Notes under the pieces: generated by a model | What the model saw: the letters and a program-made list of their open reading frames with translations, nothing else | Told to the model about the DNA's origin: nothing | Databases searched by the model: none | Shown: positions 53,465-62,823 of the stretch, piece after piece | Layout of the letters: the number at the start of each line of letters is the position of its first letter | Position numbering within the stretch: the first letter of the stretch is position 1 | From: Brachybacterium faecium DSM 4810 | GTDB taxonomy: Bacteria > Actinomycetota > Actinomycetes > Actinomycetales > Dermabacteraceae | DNA length: 64,000 nucleotides | Assembly (NCBI GenBank): GCA_000023405.1 | Contig: CP001643.1 | Coordinates: forward strand, 806,001 to 870,000 | Reading direction: 5' to 3' | Program-made: the position numbers and the translations under genes

Positions 53465-55534
53465 ATGGCGGTCATGGTCCCTTCCCGCACGCCCCGCCGC
53501 GCCGCCCGTGATCCGCGGCTGAGCGCGCTCGCCGAGGACTCCGGGTACGAGATCCTCGGCCGGATCGGCGCGGGCGGCATGGGGATCGTCTATCGCGCCC
53601 ACGATGCCGACGGGAACGACGTGGCGATCAAGCTGCTGCGTCACGAGATCTCCGACGACGCCCGGGCCCGCGAGCGCCTGGCCCGCGAGGTCGCGGCGCA
53701 GAAGCTGGTGCGCAACGACAACATCGTGCGGATCCTCGACGCCGAGCTCGACTCCCCGGACGCGTTCGTGGTCACCGAGTTCATCCCGGGGCCGACGCTC
53801 GAGGACGCGGTGCGCGCCCACGGCGGCCTGCACCCCGAGGCCGTGCGCGAGATCGGGCTGGTGATGGGGGAGACGCTGCGGCAGATCCACGCCGCCGGGG
53901 TGATCCATCGCGACCTCAAGCCCAGCAACGTCATGCTGCGCGGCGCGACCGAGCAGGACCTCACCGGCTTCGATCTCGACGGGGACCGGCTGGACCCGGT
54001 GATCATCGACTTCGGCATCGCGATCGCGGCCGAGGAGTCCCGCCTCACCTCGACGGGCCTGGTGATGGGCACCGCGGCGTATCTCGATCCCGAGGTGATC
54101 CGCACCGACCATGCCGGCGAGGCGGGGGACTGGTGGGCGTGGGCGGCCCTGATCGCCTTCGCCGCGACCGGCCGCGAGCCCTACGGCAGCGGCCGCGCGG
54201 ATCTGGTGTTCCTGCGCGCCGAGCGCGGGGAGATCGACATCGAGGGGGTGCCCAGCGAGCTCGGGGCATGGCTCCGCTCGGCGCTGCGGTCCGAGCCGGC
54301 GCAGCGGCCCGACCCCGCGCAGCTGCTGGAGCGCCTGGCCGCGCTGGACCTCAGCCTCTACGACGATCCCGGCGAGACCGAGCTGCTGGATGCCGCCTCC
54401 CGCACGGCCGTGCTGCCCGTCGCGAGCGGCGGCTCCGCCGACGCCGCGGCCGCAGGAGCTGCAGGCGCCGCCGGGAGCGCTGCGGCGGGCACGGCCGACG
54501 CGCCGGACGGGGCCGAGCGGTCCGACGGCCCGGGCGCGGACGAGGACGGCGAGGCCACCACGGCGCTGCCCGTCGAGGATCCCGCCGAGCGCACCGAGGT
54601 GCTGCCCACCCTCTCCACTCCCGCCGAGGAGCCGACGCACGCCCTGCCGCGCGTCACCACCCCGGAGGAGCCCGTGACCGAGGCGCTGCCCGTGACGGGG
54701 CCTCCCACTCGGGCGCTGCCCGTCGTGCCCCCGGCGGCGGGTGCGAGCGCGACGGCCCCGCACTGGGCGCCGCAGCCGGTGCCCCACCCGGTCGCGCAGC
54801 AGGCGCCCTACCCGGTCGCCCCGCAGGCGCCGCACCAGGTCGCGCCGCAGCAGGCGATCGCACCGCACCCGCAGTGGGACCCCGCCCACCCGCCCGGGAT
54901 GGCGGGGCCGGTCGAGGGCTACGGCCCTTGGCCCGAGCCGCCCCCGCGACGGCCCGTGCTGGTGTGGCTGGGCCATCTGCTCCTCATCGCCCTCGCCGGG
55001 ATCGCCCCCTACGTCTCCCTGGCCGCGCTGCTGCTGCTCGGCGGGCTGGCCCGCGTGTGGGAGCGCTCGCACCGCGCGGTGACCACCCAGCGGATGCGCG
55101 GCGCGACCGGCTCCGGCCCCTCCTGGCGGGCCGGCCTCGCGAGCCCCTTCCGCATGGCCGTCGGCCTGCTGGAGACCGCGCTGCAGGTGCTCTTCCCCCT
55201 CATCCTCGGAGTGCTCGTGGGCTTCGCCTTCGACGCCGGCTGGACGCTCCTGCAGGGCAGCGCCCCGCCGGACTCCGCCGCCTTCGTCCTCGCGATGGCG
55301 ATCACGCTGCTGATCACCTGGGTGGGGCTGGGCAGCGGCACCACCCGCAACGGCGCCCACCGGATGCTGGACGCCGCCGCACCGGACCGGTTCTGGAGCG
55401 GTGTGATGCTCGTGCTGCTGCTCCTGCTGCTGGGCGCCGTCTCCCTCACCCTGCTGGCCCGCAGCGGCATGGTCGACTACTTCCCGTTCCCCGGCGGCCC
55501 CCGCCTCGACGACCTCGCCCTCTGGCGGCGGTGA
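53465..55534 (+). CDS. membrane serine/threonine protein kinase
   Basis: A 689-residue PknB-type kinase. The kinase domain (about 28-290) has the glycine loop GRIGAGGMGIVY, K56 (VAIKLL), HRDLKPSNV with D150, and DFG (182-184). The second half is a long Ala/Pro/Val/Gln-rich linker (about 300-490) with repeated PVAQQAP-like units, then four or five transmembrane helices (about 500-530, 560-595, 605-627, 642-665). It has no PASTA domains, so the sensor role of the membrane part is unknown. The start is ATG 53465, or ATG 53474 three codons later; no ribosome site is visible. It is divergent from the AIM24 gene with 196 bases between starts. Confidence 0.92.
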   Translation: MAVMVPSRTPRRAARDPRLSALAEDSGYEILGRIGAGGMGIVYRAHDADGNDVAIKLLRHEISDDARARERLAREVAAQKLVRNDNIVRILDAELDSPDAFVVTEFIPGPTLEDAVRAHGGLHPEAVREIGLVMGETLRQIHAAGVIHRDLKPSNVMLRGATEQDLTGFDLDGDRLDPVIIDFGIAIAAEESRLTSTGLVMGTAAYLDPEVIRTDHAGEAGDWWAWAALIAFAATGREPYGSGRADLVFLRAERGEIDIEGVPSELGAWLRSALRSEPAQRPDPAQLLERLAALDLSLYDDPGETELLDAASRTAVLPVASGGSADAAAAGAAGAAGSAAAGTADAPDGAERSDGPGADEDGEATTALPVEDPAERTEVLPTLSTPAEEPTHALPRVTTPEEPVTEALPVTGPPTRALPVVPPAAGASATAPHWAPQPVPHPVAQQAPYPVAPQAPHQVAPQQAIAPHPQWDPAHPPGMAGPVEGYGPWPEPPPRRPVLVWLGHLLLIALAGIAPYVSLAALLLLGGLARVWERSHRAVTTQRMRGATGSGPSWRAGLASPFRMAVGLLETALQVLFPLILGVLVGFAFDAGWTLLQGSAPPDSAAFVLAMAITLLITWVGLGSGTTRNGAHRMLDAAAPDRFWSGVMLVLLLLLLGAVSLTLLARSGMVDYFPFPGGPRLDDLALWRR

Positions 55535-55683
55535 CCCGCGGCGGAGCGCGACCCACGGCCCCGGCAGGTGCGCCGTCGACCTCGTCACGAGGGCTCCCTC
55601 CGCCCCCGCGACACCCAGGCGGGCACCGTTAAACTCTCACCGACCCGTCACCCATCGCAGCCCCCCGTGGGCGAGGAGCACAC

Positions 55684-56478
55684 ATGGCCGCGTCCGGTCC
55701 GTCCCCGTCAGCGCAGCAGCGCCGCGAAGCCCAGCGCGAGGCCCTGCGCACGCAGCGCCAGGCCGAGCTCTCGCGCCAGCGCACCGTGCGCACCGTCGTG
55801 ATCGCCGCGATCACCGTGGTCGCGCTCGTGATCGCCGCCGGGCTCGGCGTGCTGGTGTACCGCGCCATGCAGCCGGCCGGCCCCGTCGCCGTGCCCGAGG
55901 GCATGAGCGAGGACCAGCCGTACCTGAGCTTCGGCGCCCCCGAGGACTCCGGCAAGCCCGTGCTCGAGATGCACCTGGACTTCATGTGCCCCATCTGCGG
56001 GCAGTTCGAGGAGATCAACGGCGAGGACTTCCAGGAGATCATCGAGAGCGGGGAGGCCACCGTGCACCTCGTGCCGCGCCGCTTCCTGGACCCGCAGTCC
56101 ACCACCGGCGACTTCTCCACGCGCTCCGCGAACGCCCTGGCGTGCGTGTACGACGAGAGCCCGGAGAACGCGCTCACCTTCCAGCAGCTGCTGTTCGCGA
56201 ACCAGCCCGCCGAGGGCAGCGCCGGGCTCACGGACGAGGAGATCTGGGGCTACGCCCAGGAGGCGGGTGCCTCCGAGGAGGTGCAGGAGTGCATGAGCTC
56301 GGGCACCTATGAGCCCTGGGTCAAGAAGGTCGCGGACCCCCACGGCGAGGAGACCGGCGGCGGCACCCCGTACGTCGAGATCGACGGGACCTCGTTCACG
56401 GGCTGGCAGGAGCCGGGCGCGCTGCGCGAGGCCGTGCTGGCCGCCGGGGGCGAGGCCTCCGACGGCGGCGAGGGCTGA
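55684..56478 (+). CDS. membrane-anchored DsbA-like thioredoxin-domain protein
   Basis: A 264-residue protein. A Gln/Arg-rich cytoplasmic start (about 1-35) is followed by a membrane anchor (about 36-59), then the extracytoplasmic Thioredoxin_4 domain with redox pair CPIC (C102, C105) in HLDFMCPICGQF and cis-proline loop GTPYVEIDG. Helical insert residues SANALACVYDESP contain an extra cysteine. It should oxidise or reduce secreted protein thiols, as DsbA-like proteins of actinobacteria do. The ATG at 55684 follows GAGGAG. Its stop is followed by a hairpin and the tRNA-Thr gene. Confidence 0.92.
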   Translation: MAASGPSPSAQQRREAQREALRTQRQAELSRQRTVRTVVIAAITVVALVIAAGLGVLVYRAMQPAGPVAVPEGMSEDQPYLSFGAPEDSGKPVLEMHLDFMCPICGQFEEINGEDFQEIIESGEATVHLVPRRFLDPQSTTGDFSTRSANALACVYDESPENALTFQQLLFANQPAEGSAGLTDEEIWGYAQEAGASEEVQECMSSGTYEPWVKKVADPHGEETGGGTPYVEIDGTSFTGWQEPGALREAVLAAGGEASDGGEG

Positions 56479-56495
56479 GCCGAGGGCCTACACTC

Positions 56496-56523
56496 TCCGG
56501 GACCGGTCGATCATGCGGCCGGT
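56496..56523 (+). terminator. hairpin directly upstream of tRNA-Thr
   Basis: A perfect 8-base stem GGGACCGG/CCGGTCCC (56496-56503 with 56516-56523) lies between the DsbA-like gene and the tRNA, only seven bases before it. A TACACT box at 56486-56491 precedes it. It may end the upstream transcript or fold in the tRNA precursor. Confidence 0.4.
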
Positions 56524-56530
56524 CCCGCCC

Positions 56531-56602
56531 GCTGGAGTGGCGCAACGGTAGCGCACCTGTCTTGTAAACAGGTGGTTGCGGGTTCGATTCCCGTCTCCAG
56601 CT
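56531..56602 (+). tRNA. tRNA-Thr (anticodon TGT)
   Basis: A 72-base tRNA. The acceptor stem GCTGGAG pairs with CTCCAGC (56595-56601), discriminator T at 56602. The anticodon stem CCTGT/ACAGG encloses CTTGTAA, placing TGT at 56563-56565, which reads ACA and wobble threonine codons. The T arm has GGTTCGATTCC. CCA is not encoded. Confidence 0.97.
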
Positions 56603-56610
56603 CTCACAGA

Positions 56611-56666
56611 AGCAGCCCCTCACCTGCGAGGGCATCCCACCGGATGCTCGCGGGCGAGGGGCTGCT
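56611..56666 (+). terminator. hairpin after tRNA-Thr
   Basis: An 11-base perfect stem, AGCAGCCCCTC (56611-56621) with GAGGGGCTGCT (56656-56666), encloses a further imperfect stem (GCATCC with GGATGC). It lies nine bases after the tRNA and is the likely terminator. Confidence 0.75.
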
Positions 56667-56676
56667 CCGCTGTCGC

Positions 56677-56708
56677 GGCCCGGCGGTGCGGCGCCGCACC
56701 GCCGGGCC
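56677..56708. terminator. perfect 32-base palindrome between tRNA-Thr and the convergent gene
   Basis: The 16-base arm GGCCCGGCGGTGCGGC is directly followed by its complement with no loop, so it forms a perfect palindrome. It lies four bases from the stop of the convergent gene at 56713 and probably ends that transcript. Confidence 0.7.
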
Positions 56709-56712
56709 CGGG

Positions 56713-57963
56713 TCAGAAGGTCTCGTACGTCGCCCGGTTCACCATGAAGCCCTTGCCGGTGAGGGTGTTCCAGCACGTCATGCCGTCGAAGCGGCTCGTG
56801 CAGGCCATGTCCCCGTAGGCGGCGCTCTCGTCGTACTCGAGGGTGGGGCCGGATTCGCTGAGGAAGGACGTGCCGCAGGCGCGCTCGGCGTCCCCGTCGG
56901 CGACCTCGAGGGAGAAGGGGCCGTTGTCGCAGTCCTCGAGCCCGGCCTCGCTGAAGTCCCGGTCGAGCACGGAGCAGGCGACCGAGTCCTCCTCCAGCTG
57001 GCAGGAGATGTTCCCGGTGGGGGAGCGCACCTCGGTCATCTCCTGCGCGTCGTCCGGGGCGGGGGAGACGGGATCCTCGGTCTCCTCCTCCGTCGGCTCC
57101 TCGCTGGGTTCCTCGGCGGGGGTGGATTCCGCCGCGGTGGTCGAGCTGTCGCGCTGGTAGCCCTCGTCGTCATCGCCCGCGAGCCAGGCGCGGCCCACGA
57201 GGGCCATGACGATGAGCAGGACCACGGCGAGCAGCAGGCAGCCGCCGCACGCGATCCAGGCGCGACGCGTCGATCCGGAGTCCTCGTCCTGCTCGGGTTC
57301 CGCAGCGGGCAGGGGCGCCGCGGTGGCGGCGGTGGCCGCGGCGGGCGCCGCTCCGTACGCCGCGGCCGCGTCGTAGGCGCCGGGAGCGGGAGGCGCGTCG
57401 TAGGTCCAGGGCTCCTGCGCCGCTGCCGCGGAGGCGGGGGCCGGAGCGGGGCCCGCGGGCGGGGGCGTCGCCCCGGGGGCCTGCGCCGGTGAGGCGGGGG
57501 AGGGCTGGGCGGCGGCGGGCGAGCTCTCCGCAGGGCTCGAGGGCGCCGGGCCCAGCGGCACCACGGGAGCGTTCTGCGCGATGCGCACGGTGGAGGTCCC
57601 GCCGGTGTCGCTGGCTTCGGGCTCCGGGGAGGCGGCCGAGCCGAGGTCGCCCCAGACCGAGACCTCCGCCGGGTCCTCCTCGTGGTCGCTCTCCTCCGCC
57701 GTCGGCGGTTCCGCGGCGTCCGACGGCTCCTCGGGCGCGGCCTCACTCGCCTCACCGGCCTCACCGGCCTCGCCTCTCGCGTCGTAGGCCTGCTTCGCCC
57801 AGGGGTTGGTGGCCAGGATCCACTGGCGCGCCACCTCCGGGCACGAGGGGTTCAGCACGATCAGCCGCTGCAGCTGCGGATGCTTCTCGGTGAGCTCGAG
57901 CAGACGCTCCGGGCTCGTGCTCGGATCGCCGGCCTCCTGTGCCGCTGAGCGGGGCTCTGCCAC
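56713..57963 (-). CDS. LRV-domain membrane protein with DUF6636-like Cys-rich ectodomain
   Basis: A 416-residue protein. Residues about 5-58 match the variant leucine-rich-repeat (LRV) domain found at the start of many actinobacterial proteins (PSTSPERLLELTEKHPQLQ, NPSCPEVARQWIL). A long acidic then Pro/Ala-rich low-complexity region follows, then a transmembrane helix (about 230-255), an acidic Thr/Glu stalk and a C-terminal ectodomain (about 310-416) with six or more cysteines. Its blocks VRSPTGNISCQL, GFMVNRATYETF and DGMTCWNTLTG resemble DUF6636. The cytoplasmic LRV part and Cys-rich outside part suggest an envelope sensor or binding protein. The ATG at 57963 is the natural start of the LRV domain. 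Confidence 0.8.
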   Translation of the reverse strand: MAEPRSAAQEAGDPSTSPERLLELTEKHPQLQRLIVLNPSCPEVARQWILATNPWAKQAYDARGEAGEAGEASEAAPEEPSDAAEPPTAEESDHEEDPAEVSVWGDLGSAASPEPEASDTGGTSTVRIAQNAPVVPLGPAPSSPAESSPAAAQPSPASPAQAPGATPPPAGPAPAPASAAAAQEPWTYDAPPAPGAYDAAAAYGAAPAAATAATAAPLPAAEPEQDEDSGSTRRAWIACGGCLLLAVVLLIVMALVGRAWLAGDDDEGYQRDSSTTAAESTPAEEPSEEPTEEETEDPVSPAPDDAQEMTEVRSPTGNISCQLEEDSVACSVLDRDFSEAGLEDCDNGPFSLEVADGDAERACGTSFLSESGPTLEYDESAAYGDMACTSRFDGMTCWNTLTGKGFMVNRATYETF

Positions 57964-58199
57964 CGTGATCTCCCTTCGTCACGCGTCGTCGGCCGTCACC
58001 TGCCTCGGTGACCTGCCGCCCGCGCGCCGTGCCCGGGCGTCGTACCGACCCCCGAGAATGGCACAGCGGATCGCTTCCGTGCCGGGCGGCGGGCGTGCTT
58101 CGGATGCAGATCACGCCCGGCCCGCAGCACCCGCACCGCCCCGATCCGGCGCTGACCTGGGCTGATGCACTGTCCGTCCGTGGCGGGGAGAGGGCGTGT

Positions 58200-58877
58200 T
58201 CAGGCGGGGATCCGCCAGTCGATCGGTGCGGCCCCCTGCTGTTCGAGCAGGGTGTTGGCGCGCGAGAAGGGCTGGGAGCCGAAGAAGCCGCGGGAGGCCG
58301 ACAGCGGGCTGGGGTGGGCGCTGGCGATGTGCGGGACGTCCCCCAGCAGCGGGATCAGCGACTGCGCGTGACGGCCCCACAGGATCGCGACCAGCGGACC
58401 GCCGCGGGCCACGAGCGCCCGCAGCGCGAGCTCGGTGATCTCCTCCCAGCCGCGCCGACGATGCGAGGCCGGAGCCCCGGGCATCACGGTGAGCACCCGG
58501 TTCAGCAGCAGCACGCCCTGGTCCTGCCAGGCGGTGAGGTCGCCGTGCGGGGCGCGGGGGATCCCCAGGTCGCTCTCGAGCTCGGCGTAGATGTTGCCGA
58601 GCGAGCGGGGGAGGGGCCGCACCTCGCGGTCCACCGCGAAGGACAGCCCGATCGGGTGGCCCGGCGTGGGGTACGGGTCCTGGCCCACGATGAGCACCCG
58701 CACCTCGGAGAGCGGGCGGGTGAAGGCGCGCAGCACCTGGTCGCCGGCGGGCAGGTAGCCGCGTCCGGCCGCCGCCTCGGCGCGCAGGAAGTCGCCGAGC
58801 TCGTGCAGGCGGTCCTCCGCGGGGGCGAGGGCCTCGGCCCAGTCGGCGGCGATGATCTCGGGGAGCGGGGTCGGCAT
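58200..58877 (-). CDS. ung: uracil-DNA glycosylase, family 1
   Basis: A 225-residue enzyme that excises uracil from DNA. The catalytic water-activating Asp is D67 in [16 protein letters not shown], and the minor-groove loop His is H188 in [12 protein letters not shown]. The uracil-recognition LLLN block is [11 protein letters not shown]. All motifs are intact and the length is usual. The ATG at 58877 starts the conserved frame, and the open frame upstream is not coding. It is divergent from the DUF3263 gene with 94 bases between starts. Confidence 0.96.
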   Translation of the reverse strand: MPTPLPEIIAADWAEALAPAEDRLHELGDFLRAEAAAGRGYLPAGDQVLRAFTRPLSEVRVLIVGQDPYPTPGHPIGLSFAVDREVRPLPRSLGNIYAELESDLGIPRAPHGDLTAWQDQGVLLLNRVLTVMPGAPASHRRRGWEEITELALRALVARGGPLVAILWGRHAQSLIPLLGDVPHIASAHPSPLSASRGFFGSQPFSRANTLLEQQGAAPIDWRIPA

Positions 58878-58971
58878 GGCCCCAGTCTTCCATCGGTGAG
58901 GCGCCTCCCACCGGGCGGCCGGGGCGGCGTGCCGCGGGCGGCCGGGCGCGGCGCGCCCGTACCCTCGGGAC

Positions 58972-59310
58972 ATGCCCATCGATCCTGCTCGCCGCGACGC
59001 CGACGCCACCGCCCGGCCGGGCGCCGAGGTGCCGGACCCGACGCCCGCCCCGGCGCAGGACGGCCTGAGCGACCGCGACCGGCGGATCCTCGCCCTCGAG
59101 GGCCGCACGTTCCGGTACGTCGGCGCGAAGGAGCGCGCGATCCGCGAGGAGATCGGCCTGTCCAAGGTCGCCTATTACGTGCGGCTGAACGCCCTGCTCG
59201 ACGAGCCGGCGGCCCTGCGCGCCGCACCGTCCGTGGTGCATCGGCTGCGCGGCCGGCGCACCTCCGAGGACGGCCCCTCCGGCGCCGACGGGACGCATCG
59301 GGTCGCCTGA
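58972..59310 (+). CDS. DUF3263 family protein
   Basis: A 112-residue small protein. After an acidic Ala/Pro-rich start (about 30 residues) the DUF3263 domain reads [45 protein letters not shown], a helical DNA-binding-like fold found only in actinobacteria. A short basic tail follows. The function is unknown. In many actinobacteria it is next to the LytR_C gene, as here (61 bases downstream). The start at ATG 58972 has no strong ribosome site. Confidence 0.9.
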   Translation: MPIDPARRDADATARPGAEVPDPTPAPAQDGLSDRDRRILALEGRTFRYVGAKERAIREEIGLSKVAYYVRLNALLDEPAALRAAPSVVHRLRGRRTSEDGPSGADGTHRVA

Positions 59311-59371
59311 GCCGCCCTCCCCAGGGCGTGTGCTCCCCGCCCCCGTCCCGCCGAGCAGGTTTAATGGGGCC

Positions 59372-59980
59372 GTGGCTGATTCCCAGTATCCGTACCCCCC
59401 GGACCGATTCGACGATGAGGCGGACGCCGTGTCCTTCCACGGCGCCCACCGCGCCGAGCTGCCGTTCTGGCGGGAGAACCTGCTGTACATCATCATCATC
59501 GGCGCCGCCGCGGTGCTGCTGATCGTGCTCCTGTTCTTCATCGGGAGCATGGGGGGCGGCGGTGATGACCGCGCCGAGGACCCCACCTCCGCCGCAGCCT
59601 CCGAGGAGGCCGCGGGTGAGGAATCCGCCGAGGAGGGCGAGGGCGAGGCCTCCGAGGAGCCTGCTCCCGAGGCGGACAAGTCCACCCCGGTGCTCGTGGT
59701 CAACGCGGGCGCGATCAACGGCCTGGCCGGCACCTGGAGCGACGAGCTCGAGGGCGAGGGCTGGGAGGACGTGAGCGTCACCACGGCGGACAACGCCCAG
59801 CAGGAGCCGGTGGTGTTCTACCGCGCCGAGGAGGATGCGGGGACCGCGCAGGCGCTCGCCGAGCTGGTCGGCGCCGGCGAGGCGCGACAGAGCGACGAGT
59901 ACGACGCCGCGGTCACCTTCGTGGCCGTGAACGAGCCCGGTGAGGACACCGGCGGCGAGGACTCCGGCGACGAGGGCTGA
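59372..59980 (+). CDS. LytR C-terminal domain membrane protein
   Basis: A 202-residue single-pass membrane protein. A cytoplasmic tail (about 36 residues) is followed by a membrane helix (about 37-58), an acidic Glu/Ala stalk (about 60-105) and a LytR_C domain (about 108-190) with PVLVVNAGAINGLAGTWSDEL and PVVFYRAEEDAGTAQALA. LytR_C domains also occur behind LCP enzymes, but no LCP part is present. The start is GTG 59372, six bases after TTTAAT (59360-59365); with no ribosome site it is probably leaderless. It is conserved with the DUF3263 gene and groEL nearby in actinobacteria. Confidence 0.88.
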   Translation: MADSQYPYPPDRFDDEADAVSFHGAHRAELPFWRENLLYIIIIGAAAVLLIVLLFFIGSMGGGGDDRAEDPTSAAASEEAAGEESAEEGEGEASEEPAPEADKSTPVLVVNAGAINGLAGTWSDELEGEGWEDVSVTTADNAQQEPVVFYRAEEDAGTAQALAELVGAGEARQSDEYDAAVTFVAVNEPGEDTGGEDSGDEG

Positions 59981-60018
59981 GCCGCTGGGCCGGATGTGTG
60001 TCCGCCGACAGCGCAGAG

Positions 60019-60045
60019 TTAGCACTCTCCGCCGTCGAGTGCTTA
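60019..60045 (+). promoter_or_regulatory. CIRCE operator (HrcA) upstream of groEL
   Basis: TTAGCACTC, nine bases, then GAGTGCTTA: 17 of 18 positions match the CIRCE consensus TTAGCACTC-N9-GAGTGCTAA. It overlaps a TATGAT -10-like box at 60044-60049. HrcA repression of groEL relieved by heat is the known behaviour of this element. Confidence 0.95.
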
Positions 60046-60051
60046 TGATGA

Positions 60052-61908
<1,857 letters not shown>

Positions 61909-61941
61909 TCTCCTGATCACTGCGCTCCCACCCGAGCGTCG

Positions 61942-61975
61942 CGGGCCCCGATCCTCTCCGGAGGGTCGGGGCCCG
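61942..61975. terminator. groEL terminator (bidirectional candidate)
   Basis: A perfect 10-base stem CGGGCCCCGA (61942-61951) with TCGGGGCCCG (61966-61975), enclosing CCTC/GAGG pairs, followed by TTGCTGT. The ecfT gene on the other strand ends 17 bases later, so it may serve both. Confidence 0.8.
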
Positions 61976-61992
61976 TTGCTGTCCGCTGCGTC

Positions 61993-62823
61993 TCAGGCGA
62001 AGGGGTTCCAGAAGCGGCCGCCGTTGACCACCAGCAGCACGATCGGCACCGCCACCAGCGCCGCCGAGACGGTGATCACCAGCGCGTCCCGTCCCCGCAG
62101 CGGGGTGCGCACCAGCCAGGTGCGACCCGTCCCGCGGCCGAAACCGCGCAGCTCCATCGCTGCGGAGACGCTCTCGATCCGGTCGAAGGTGCCCAGCAGC
62201 AGCGGCATCAGGATCGAGGTGAGGTGGCGGATCCGGGTGCCGAGGGCCACGTTCCGGGAGGTGTCCATCCCGCGGGCCTGCTGGGCCTGGGAGATGGTGC
62301 GGAACTCCCGCTGCACGTCGGGGATGTACCGCAGCGCGAGGGAGACCGCGTACGCGAAGCGGTAGGGCACCCCGAGGCGCGCCAGGGAGGAGGCGAACTC
62401 GGGCGGCCGGGTGGTGGCCACGAACAGCAGCACCGCCGGCAGCACCGCGAAGTACTTCGCGGTGACCGCCAGCTGGTAGACCAGCTGTTCTGCGGTGACG
62501 TCCCAGTGCCAGGGACCGTCCAGCAGCACGTGCTCGGTCCCGAACAGCTCGCTGCCGTAGCCGGGGGCGAACAGGAAGATCCCGATGTTGTTCAGGACCA
62601 TGAAGATCACGATCAGCCACAGCACCACCGCGAGATCCCGCAGCCGCACCCGGGAGATGCCCCACAGCAGCAGCGAACCGGCCGAGACGGCCACGAGATA
62701 GCGCAGATCGAAGCCGATCATCGCCCCGACCACCACGGACAGGGCGAGCACCAGCTTGGACACCCCGGACAGCGAGTGCAGGGGGCCGGGACGGTCGATG
62801 TAGCCCAGCAGCGGCGCGGTCAT
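61993..62823 (-). CDS. ecfT: ECF transporter transmembrane component EcfT
   Basis: A 276-residue membrane protein of the energy-coupling factor family. Five or six helices are visible. The two coupling-helix motifs are present: QQARGMDTS and MELRGFG, which contact the ATPases. The FYxP-like and RYIPDVQREFRT region is also typical. It forms the energizing module with the ATPases encoded just upstream; the vitamin or metal it serves is unknown, because the S component is outside the window. The ATG at 62823 overlaps the ATPase stop by four bases (62820-62823). Confidence 0.9.
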   Translation of the reverse strand: MTAPLLGYIDRPGPLHSLSGVSKLVLALSVVVGAMIGFDLRYLVAVSAGSLLLWGISRVRLRDLAVVLWLIVIFMVLNNIGIFLFAPGYGSELFGTEHVLLDGPWHWDVTAEQLVYQLAVTAKYFAVLPAVLLFVATTRPPEFASSLARLGVPYRFAYAVSLALRYIPDVQREFRTISQAQQARGMDTSRNVALGTRIRHLTSILMPLLLGTFDRIESVSAAMELRGFGRGTGRTWLVRTPLRGRDALVITVSAALVAVPIVLLVVNGGRFWNPFA

